DNA from: Clarkia xantiana subsp. parviflora
Taxonomy: Eukaryota > Streptophyta > Magnoliopsida > Myrtales > Onagraceae
Direction of reading: 5' to 3'
Assembly: GCA_036873135.1 (NCBI GenBank)
Contig: JAPTYO010000059.1
Span: 4,519,066-4,583,065 of the forward strand
Length of the DNA stretch: 64,000 bases
Position 1 is the first letter of the stretch. Each line of letters starts with the position of its first letter. A program made the position numbers and the translations under genes. Below the pieces are notes generated by a model. That model made no database searches. It was not told the origin of the DNA and saw only the letters and a program-made list of their open reading frames with translations. This document shows positions 56,829-64,000 of this stretch, one piece after another.

Positions 56829-57563
56829 ATGGCTGGTGGTGGCAAGAAGAAGCAAGTTCAGGCCGGCAGTTCTCGCCCAGCTGGAACTGTGAATTCCCCG
56901 TTGCTGGAGCATGCTGCTGAACAAGGTGAGCACCCTGCTGTTTCCCAGACAGGGGGGCATGGTGAAGAGTATGAGGTCTCAGTCCGAGACACGGCGGTGA
57001 ACAAGCAAGATATCCCGCGAAGGGAGGTGGATGCTCCTCCACATCCTGCGGTGCACAGAGAAGAAATCCCTCGGAGGGAGGTAGGTGCTTCCTCGAACTC
57101 GGAGTTGGCTAAGGCAGTAGCAGATGCTATGCCCATGTTCCTAGCTGCCATGGAAGCTTTGCTGGACAAAAGGGAGGCTACCAGGAGGGCAGAGGAGTTG
57201 CCTCCACGGGAAGAGTTGCCTCCACCTCCTCCAAGGGAGGTTCAAGAAGAACAGGAGGTTCAGCCCAAGAATAAGGGTAAGGAACCCGCGCACTCGGAGA
57301 AGTTCGTGGTTGATGGTCCCGGACCAGTGCAACACATGACCATTCCCCTGAATGGCCCCATCACCCCTGATCAGGTGGTGAAAATTGTCAACATATGCAT
57401 GGGCGATCAGAAGCATATGACATCGGAAATGAGGGACCGATCCACTCACCCTTTTGTTCCACGGCTGCTGGATACTGTCGCCCCGCCAGGGCTAGGCATC
57501 CCGTCCATCAAGGAGTACGATGGTGAAGGAGACTCGGTCCGCCATGTTCAGAGGCATGTCTAG
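56829..57563 (+). pseudogene. gag, N-terminal part, ended by TAG
   Basis: ATG 56829 (MAGGGKKKQVQAG) is the first in the natural position; 244 residues. The first half is hydrophilic with a duplicated motif (IPRREVDAPP / IPRREVGASS). AMPMFLAAMEALLDKR near residue 110 is followed by a Pro/Glu-rich part. The capsid-like domain starts at about residue 220 (IKEYDGEGDSVRHVQ). The TAG at 57561-57563 cuts the domain, and the same frame continues immediately after it. Confidence 0.85.
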
Positions 57564-58727
57564 GCCTGTATGGGTAGGACCTCGAATGATGACCTCGTGT
57601 GTTCGTTGTTCCCGATCACCTTGGGAGAAAGGGCCATGACATGGTTTTTCAGCCTACCGCCGGGAAGCATTACTTGCTGGGCCGATATGCACGACCGCTT
57701 CATCAAGCAGTATCAGGGTCGTAGGCGTCTCTTGAAGAGTGTGAGGTCTTTGACCCAGGTGGTGCAGAGATCCGACGAGTCGTTGGCATATTACTACCAA
57801 CGGTTCACTGCTAGTGCCGCGGAGATCGATGAGGAGATATCGGAAGGAGAGACCATCCGCACTTTCCTTCGGAACCTGACTGCTCCGTATGGTTCCGACC
57901 TGATGCACAGTGTAGCCGCGAAGGCTGTGTGGAGCATGGAGGCCTTGCAAGCCAGGGTGAAGCAGCAAATCGACGTGCAGGAGTCGAAGATTGCTGCCGG
58001 AGAGCTTGATCCTCCGAAGTCAGGGAGAGGAAAGCCATCGTCCAAGCTGTCGGATGATCGCAAAGGGAGCGACAAATCGGAGGGAAGTAGGAGCCGTGGT
58101 CGCCCCGACAGAAGGGTGGACAAGCGTCCTCCGAGGAAGGATAACCGTGAGGGTCGCAACATGCCCCTCAACAGTTCGATGACCTCCGTGCTAGCGGTGA
58201 TGGATCGGCAGGGTCTCGCCCGATACCCCCCGAGGAAGGAAGGTGAGTTCTTGGGAGGTCGTTCTGATCGTTACTGTCGGTACCATCGAGCCAATGGTCA
58301 CGACACATATAACTGTCGGGAGTTGAAGAAGGAGATAGAGAAGCTGATCCAGAAGGGGAAGCTGAAGGAGTTTGTCGGAAGGGGACGGTGCCGATCCCGT
58401 TCCAAAACTCGGTCGCGGTCTCGTTCCAAGTCCCGTGACCGATCTCCAAAGAAGAAGAAGGTTGAACCGGAATCCTCCGGTTCCGGTGCCCGTAAGGAGA
58501 TGCGGGGAACCATTAACGTCATTCACGGAGGAATGGCAGCAGGAGGTGACACCTCCGCTTCTCGAGAGAATTATGCCTCCCACATCTCTGCTGCTGTGGT
58601 GCTAGGAAAGAGGTCCCGGTCGTGGACTGTAAAGGAAGAGATGGTGATTTCTTTCTCAGCGGAGGATTTGATAGGCGTGGAGAGCCCTCACGACGACGCC
58701 TTGGTCATGACCCTGGACGTGGATTGA
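57564..58727 (+). pseudogene. gag, capsid-like domain and zinc knuckle, ended by TGA
   Basis: It continues the same frame. Residues ~10-130 are the retrotransposon gag domain (ITLGERAMTWFFSLPPGSI, FIKQYQGRR, SLAYYYQRF, IRTFLRNLT). An Arg/Lys-rich linker follows, then the knuckle CRYHRANGHDTYNC (C-x2-H-x4-H-x4-C) near residue 240. A stretch of Arg-Ser dipeptides near 280 (SRSKTRSRSRSKSRDRSPKK) and RGTINVIHGGMAAGG lead toward protease. The TGA at 58725-58727 falls shortly before the protease motif. Confidence 0.9.
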
Positions 58728-59453
58728 TTCGAGATGAAGCGGATCCTGATAGACGGAGGGAGCTCCTCCGACATTCTTTTCATGGACGCCCTGGAAGCCA
58801 TGGGAAAGACAAAGAAGGACCTGACACAGGTGAACTTCCCGATGGTAGGATTCTCTGGTTCTACTTCCTATCTGCTAGGTATGATCACCTTACCGGTGGA
58901 ATTCGGTAGTGGGTGGAAAGTGGAAAGGCGGAACGTGGATTTCGTCGTGGTAGAGTCTGCGGGGACGTATAACGCTATCATCGGGAGGACCACAATCAAC
59001 CCTCTCATGGCAGTCGCCTCGACCGTCCACCAGAAGATGAAGTTCCCGACTGACAATGGGGTCGGAGAGGTCAAGGGTGACCAGGTGGCGTCACGAAGGT
59101 GTTATGTTAACGCCACCCGAAGGAGAAGGAGGGAAGCCATGGCTGTCCTGCAGACTGATACTGATCCTCGAGAGGAGTTTGGGCGTCCCGCCCCCATGGA
59201 GGATCTGAAAGAGGTTGAGATTGACGGACCTCAAAGAAAGGTGAAGATCGGGTCTGCTTTGTCGGAGGAAAGAGCCCGAGAATTGATCGAGCTCTTGAAG
59301 GAGTTTAAGGAGCTGTTTGCCTGGTCCCTGAGCGATATGCCAGGAATCAGCCCCGACGTGATAGTGCACGAGCTGAAGATTGATCCCGCAATCAAGCCTA
59401 TCGCGCAGAGGAGGCGTCCGATGGGCGCGGATAAGAGGATCGCGATCCAGTAG
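58728..59453 (+). pseudogene. aspartic protease region, ended by TAG
   Basis: Same frame. ILIDGGSSSDILFMDAL near residue 5 is the active-site motif with D-G-G in place of the common D-S-G. PMVGFSGSTSYLLG and NAIIGRTTINPL follow as in the protease at 12268-12702. The later part leads into RT (AWSLSDMPGISPDVIVHEL). The TAG at 59451-59453 lies just before the first RT block. Confidence 0.9.
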
Positions 59454-60200
59454 GAGGTGGGCAGGTTGCTCGACGTTGGATTCATCAAGGAGCTCCGATT
59501 CCAGACTTGGGTCGCTAACCCGGTCCTGGTGAGGAAGAGTAATGGGAAGTGGCGGATGTGTGTCGATTTCCGCGACTTGAACAAAGCTTGCCCGAAGGAT
59601 TGTTATCCGCTCCCAAGGATTGACCAGTTGGTGGATGCCGCATCGGGACATGAGCTGCTGAGCTTCATGGATGCTTATTCTGGTTACAACCAGATCAAGA
59701 TGGCGAAGGAGGATGCCCCCCATACAGCCTCCTATGCTGATAGTGACGTCTATCACTACGACGTTATGCCCTTCGGGCTGATCAATGCGGGAGCAACTTA
59801 CCAGAGGATGGTGAACAAGTTGTTCGGAGACATGATGGGAAAGACCATGGAGGCCTATGTAGATGACATGCTGGTGAAGTCCCGACAGGCAGGAGACCAT
59901 GTCCAAAACTTGGCGGCGGCGTTTGAGCGGATGAAGTTTCATCAGGTTCGTTTGAACCCGGACAAGTACGTTTTCGGAGTGAACTTGGGGAAATTCCTGG
60001 GATTTATGGTGAGCCAAAGAGGAATCGAGGTGAATCTTGAGAAGCTGAGAGCAACCGAGGAGATGCAGTCTCCGAAAACTCATCGGGAGGTCCAGGTGCT
60101 GAATGGACGATTAGCCGCGATGAATCGTTTCCTATCCAAGGCGAGTGATCGAGCCATGCCATTTTTTGATGTGCTGAGGGCTCACAAGAAGTTTGAATAG
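59454..60200 (+). pseudogene. reverse transcriptase, ended by TAG
   Basis: Same frame. RT blocks in order: LLDVGFIKEL, WRMCVDFRDLNKACPKDCYP, MDAYSGYNQI, YDVMPFGLINAGATYQRMVN, and catalytic YVDDMLVKS near residue 130, then LGKFLGFMVSQRGIEVN. The TAG at 60198-60200 replaces the tryptophan usually found in FEW at the start of the connection to RNase H. Confidence 0.95.
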
Positions 60201-61721
60201 TCCCACAAGTGCGAGGAGGCATTCCAAGCACTTAAGCAGCACCTCCGTACCCTCCCGCCGTTGGCGAAACCGGTTCCAGGCGAGCCGCTTTATCTCTATT
60301 TGGCTGTTTCTGAGGTCGCTGTTAGCTCTGTTTTAATAAAGATTGTCAAGGGCAACCAAGTTCCTGTTTATTATGTAAGCAAGGCATTTTCCAAATCTGA
60401 AATGAATTATCCCGCTATTGAGAAGTATCTCTTTGCGTTGATTGTTGCTGCTCGAAAGCTACGGCCTTACTTCCATGCCCACGAAGTTACGGTGTTAACT
60501 AATCAGCCTTTGAAGCACTTTTTGAACCGACCGGAGGCGTCGGGGAGATTGGTGAAATGGGCCATCGAGCTTACGGAGTTCCGTATCCACTTTGCTCCGA
60601 GGACAGCTATTAAGGGCCAGGCATTGGCAGATTTTATAGCAGAGTCTACAGCACCCGATCTAGAAGAAGCGGGTCCTGTAGAGGGGGCAACCATGGAGGT
60701 CCCGATAGCAGAACAGCCAAATGAGGAGAACACCTGGGATATGTACACTGATGGTTCATCAAGTGTAGAAGGATCGGGGGCAGGATTCGTGTTGATACCG
60801 CCCGGTGGAGGCGAGCCCCTACGATATGCCTTGGCCTTGACGTTTAGGGCCACCAACAATGAAGCTGAGTATGAGGCTCTCATCACGGGCCTTAAAATCG
60901 CCAAAGGGACGGGAGTCGATCATTTAAAAGTGAAGTGTGATGCCAGCTTGATCGTGAATCAAGTCCAGGGGAACTATGAAGCCAAGAGCCCGACAATGAG
61001 GAAGTATTTGCACGAGGTGCAGACTTTGAAGGGAAGCTTCAAAAGCTTTGACATTGAGGCAATCCCGAGGGAGGAAAATGTGGAAGCAGACGCCTTAAGC
61101 AAGTTTGCCCTGGGAGTGGCCCCCGAGGAGAATCGGAAGGTGCACTTTCTGGAGAGAGTAATTATCTCAACCATCGATCCGTCGGAGGTATGCGCTATTG
61201 AGGCAAGATCGGAGGAAGAAGAGAAACCCACCTGGATGACCCCGATAGTCACATACCTGACTACGGGGGCACTCCCCGACGATGAAGTGGCAGCTGTTAG
61301 GTTGCGTCGAATCGTAAGCAACTACGTGATGGTGGACAACCAGCTATACAAGAGGGGGCATGTAAAGCCTTTTCTGAAATGTGTGGCGGAGCCTGATACG
61401 AATCGGATCCTGAGAGAGTTGCACGAGGGAGTCGCGGCCTGTCATGAAGGGGCCCGATCCATTGTGAGGAAAGCGTCGAATCTAGGCTACTATTGGCCCT
61501 CGATGAACAAGGAAGCGACAATGATGGTCCAATCCTGTGATGCATGCCAGAGGTACGCTCCGAATATCGTGGCTCCTGCCGCGGACTTGATGTCCATCAG
61601 AAGTGCTTGGCCCTTCGCGCAATGGGGCATTGACTTGGTGAGACCTCTTCCACAAGTGAAAGGTCAGTGCAAGTATTTACTCGTAGCCATCGATTACTTT
61701 TCGAAGTGGATAGAGGCTTAG
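60201..61721 (+). pseudogene. two RNase H domains and integrase N-terminus, ended by TAG
   Basis: Same frame. The first, degenerate RNase H-like domain is at residues ~20-150 (LYLYLAVSEVAVSSVL, YYVSKAFSKSEMNYPAIEK). A second RNase H near residues 180-310 has the acidic residues in MYTDGSSS, NNEAEYEAL, KCDASLIVNQ and NVEADALSK; such an additional, archaeal-type RNase H is known from the Tat lineage. The integrase zinc finger H-H-C-C follows (LHEGVAACHEGARSI ... CDACQRYA), then the first catalytic Asp in WGIDLVRPL. The TAG at 61719 is in the integrase core after KWIEA. Confidence 0.9.
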
Positions 61722-62465
61722 GCGTTGGCCAAGACGACGGGGCAGCAGATCCTCAAGTTTCTCCAGACTCAGATCATATCCCGGTATGGGGTTCCTCGAG
61801 TGTTGATCAGTGATAACGGCCCTCCGTTTAATGGAGCGCAGCTGAAGGAGTATCTGGAGGAATTGAACATCGAGCATCGGACAACTTCCGTCCACCATGC
61901 TCAGACTAATGGCCAAGTCGAATCAGCCAACAAGATCGTGATGGATGGCTTGAAGAAGAGAGTCTACGCCTTGCAGGGTCATTGGCTAGATGAGCTTGAA
62001 AACGTGCTGTGGGCTGTTAGAACAACACCCAAGCAATCGACAGGAGAGACTCCGTTTGGCCTTGTTTACGGCACGGAGGCAGTTGCTCCCGTGGAGATAG
62101 CGGTGGCGTCCCATCGCAGGAGGTATTATGAGCCTCTGACAAACGAGGAAATGAGACGTCTGGACTTGGACTTGCTCGAAGAGAAAAGATGGAAAGCTGA
62201 TGAAGTTCAGGCTCGGATGCGTCTGGCAACAACCAGATATTATAATCGGCGTGTCAAGTCCCGACAATTCTTCGTGGGAGAACTTGTCTGGCGGAGGAAC
62301 GAGTTCGTTCATCAAGATCAGATCAACAAGCTATCACCGAAATGGGAGGGACCTTACAAGATTGTAGGGATGCCAGCCCCGAATGCGTACAAGCTAGAAG
62401 ACCTTGATGGCAAGACGTTGAAGCATTCTTTCAGTGGCGCACACTTGAAGAAATGTCATGTTTGA
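61722..62465 (+). pseudogene. integrase catalytic core and C-terminal domain
   Basis: Same frame, to the natural stop TGA at 62463-62465. The second catalytic Asp is in LISDNGPPFNG and the Glu in HAQTNGQVESANK. The C-terminal GPY/F-type module reads LSPKWEGPYKIVGMP. Integrase inserts the cDNA into the host chromosome. Apart from the stop before it, this section is intact. Confidence 0.95.
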
Positions 62466-62529
62466 TCCTAAGTCTCCTTAAGTGGTGCGTGATGTTAAGT
62501 CGCCGCGAATGGCGCAAGTTATCTATCGA

Positions 62530-63020
62530 TTGATCCGATGACACGATTAAAAAGCCTTTCGAGGAACGAGTAAGTCGTCTTAAAGGACGCGATAAAAGCC
62601 TTACGAGGTACGATTAAAAAGCCTTACGAGGTACGAGTAAGTCGTCCTGAAGGACGCAATAAAAGCCTTCCGAGGTACGAGTAAGACGTCCTGAAGGACG
62701 CGATAAAAAGCCTTCCGAGGTACGATAAAAAGCCTTTCGAGGTACGTACAAAAGCCCTACGAGGTATGAGTAAGTCGTCTTTATGATGCAACAAAAAGCC
62801 TAGGTATGAATAAAAGCCCTAAGGGGTCCGCGTAAGTCGTCTTTATGATGCAGCAAAAAGCCTTAAAGGGTACGATTAAGTCGTCCGGAATGACGCGATA
62901 AAAGCCTTTAGGGGTACGATTAAGTCGTCTGGAATGACGCGATAAAAGCCTTAATGGGTATGATTAAGTCGTCTAGAATGACGCGATAAAAAGCCTTAAA
63001 GGGTGCGAAAAAATCATCTT
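62530..63020 (+). repeat. degenerate tandem repeats in the element's 3' region
   Basis: AAAAGCCTTCCGAGGTACGA and AAGTCGTCCTGAAGGACGCG alternate about every 30-60 bp, with many variants. CGTCCTGAAGGACG is an inverted repeat. In the related element at 1-1781 the same region holds an antisense ORF instead. Confidence 0.85.
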
Positions 63021-63352
63021 AAGTGATGTGCAAAATTGCCTTGAACGGCATGGACGAGAAACCTTAAGTGGTGAGGTCCCGAGAAAAACGTCGCGAAGGA
63101 CGTATGAAATCACCTTAAATGGCACAGGCAAGAAACCTTAAGTGGTAATAGTCTCCTCGGATTTGGCAACTGTCTTTAGAGCCTCGAGGAATCGTGAGTG
63201 AGGAGCATTGCGATTCAAGAGTTATGCCCAAGATAAAAGCCTCCGATGGTAATATCGGGAGGTCTGAAGATGAAAGCCTTCGATGATGAGGTCGGGAGGT
63301 CTGGAACTGGAAGACACGACAGACTGCAAGTCCCCCATGTCTTGGGGGCAAA
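63021..63352 (+). other. 3' untranslated region and polypurine tract
   Basis: Non-coding; ends in the polypurine tract CTTGGGGGCAAA (63341-63352). The last 60 bp (GGAAGACACGAC ... GTCTTGGGGGCAAA) match those before the LTR at 1085. Confidence 0.8.
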
Positions 63353-63555
63353 TGATGGGTTCCGATGTAATCGTTAGCCCCGTTAACAGTCAATAGACGG
63401 CGAGTAAGTCCAGTGGGCCTCGTGAAAGGCCGGGAAGGCCTAGAAGCCCAGTATGAAGAGTCCCGACGAGATCGGTCCCGATATATGAGCTGAGCGCTCC
63501 CGACAAGAAGCCTCTGAGTAGGCCCCGACAATAAAGCCCCGAGGAGGCTGGACCT
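63353..63555 (+). repeat. 3' LTR, first 203 bp, interrupted
   Basis: Differs from the 5' LTR at two bases. It stops after CTGGACCT, where a reverse LTR begins; the remainder is presumably beyond the window. Confidence 0.9.
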
Positions 63556-64000
63556 TGTTGGATCACGGTGGAACTCCGGTACGGACTTTGACGGCGATCC
63601 TAACTCCTTCGCTCCACGCAATCCTGCAAGAGGGGATAGACCGGGCGGTGACCCAGAATCCCTCTCCGATGCTTAAATGAGTATCTCGTACGGACTGGCA
63701 AGCAGTAATCTCAAGTAAGTATTTCAACGTAAGTGATCTGAGGTGACCTCTTGCCCTTTTATAGGCGAAGAGATACCTCAGTTACCTGGTGAACCGTTGG
63801 GGGTGGTTAGCCCGTATCCCGCGTATCTCGGGTGTGATCCCGCCTATCTAGGCCATGATCTCGCGTATCTCGCCCACGCCCCGCGTATCTCGGCCACGCT
63901 CCGTGTATCTTAACCACGTTCCGCGTATCTCAGCCACGCCCCGCGTATCTCGGCCTTATCCACTAATAACGAGTCCCGACTCCCGTCGGGGACTCCAGAG
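63556..64000 (-). mobile_element. related gypsy LTR inserted in reverse orientation
   Basis: It starts TGTTGGATCACGGTGG, the complement of the end of the LTR at 1085-1781, and follows that LTR backwards through the GAGATACGCGG-type repeats to the window edge. A minus-strand TATA box (CCTATAAAAGGG) is near 63756-63767. Either a solo LTR or the end of a whole minus-strand element; the window ends first. Confidence 0.85.

Larger units (their letters stand above)
56078..63555 (+). mobile_element. Ty3/gypsy Tat-type element, nearly complete
   Basis: 5' LTR 56078-56774, primer site 56775-56793, gag-pol in one frame from 56829 to 62465, tandem-repeat 3' region, polypurine tract 63342-63352, and the first 203 bp of the 3' LTR. 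The LTR parts differ at 2 of 203 bases, so insertion was recent. Five in-frame stops (57561, 58725, 59451, 60198, 61719) break the polyprotein, but no frameshift does. Two RNase H-like domains mark it as Tat lineage. The 3' LTR is cut by another LTR at 63556. Confidence 0.95.

Noticed and set aside
59091..60083. 330-codon minus frame opposite protease and RT
   Set aside because: It is a shadow of the conserved gag-pol frame on the + strand with no motif of its own.
56829..62465. Programmed readthrough of all five stops as a normal expression mode
   Set aside because: Single readthrough sites are known in retroelements, but five in a row, one of them replacing a conserved tryptophan and one inside the integrase core, argue for mutation.
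1..64000. Host protein genes, tRNA or rRNA genes
   Set aside because: No frame with host-gene motifs other than the broken EXO70-like fragment, and no cloverleaf or rRNA-like sequence was recognised by eye.

Overview
The window is a nest of plant transposable elements, and I see no complete host gene. An angiosperm source is indicated by Ty1/copia and Ty3/gypsy long terminal repeat (LTR) elements with plant-type primer-binding sites, AT-rich intergenic DNA with (TA)n tracts, small transposons with intact target duplications, and a Helitron. I cannot name the species. Every long open frame belongs to a retroelement, to a captured fragment, or to a tandem repeat whose unit length is a multiple of three.

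Left part (1-15.9 kb): the 3' end of a Tat-type gypsy element lies on the + strand. It carries an antisense, apparently spliced ORF and an LTR at 1085-1781. It is followed by a 417-bp MITE (2766-3182), a piece of a second LTR family, a Mutator-like element with a captured EXO70-like fragment (3850-4771), a hAT-like element (5043-6099), and a badly decayed copia element (6146-11609). Next come an 81-bp tandem array and a minus-strand Tat-type remnant with gag, protease, primer site and LTR (12268 to about 15200).

Middle (15.9-37 kb): a copia element sits in a (TA)n tract (15893-22295). After it come an antisense relative of its LTR, Helitron 5'-type ends, and a 9-kb minus-strand non-autonomous gypsy element (24401-33445, target duplication TTCAC). 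That element has a gag-like ORF and many tandem arrays but no pol. A 1.7-kb solo LTR follows (34851-36555).

Right part (37-64 kb): an 18-kb minus-strand gypsy-type element (37004-55065, duplication CAACG) is inserted in the terminal hairpin of a Helitron whose 3' end is at 55087. It hosts a very young copia element that lacks reverse transcriptase (39687-42955, GTGGG), a second copia element (45449-50886, AGTCC), and a hAT element (51797-53696, CCCGGATC) that itself contains another hAT-type element (52496-53269, AAATCTGA). The window ends with a nearly full Tat-type gypsy element (56078-63555). Its gag-pol lies in one frame broken by five in-frame stops, and its 3' LTR is interrupted by a related LTR in reverse orientation (63556-64000).

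The Tat-type elements share their ends (LTR beginning TGATGG, ending in CAACA, with a GGGGGCAA-type polypurine tract and a TTGGCGCCGTCT primer site). This suggests that the coding-poor ones are mobilised by enzymes of the autonomous ones. All calls come from reading the sequence; no database search was run.
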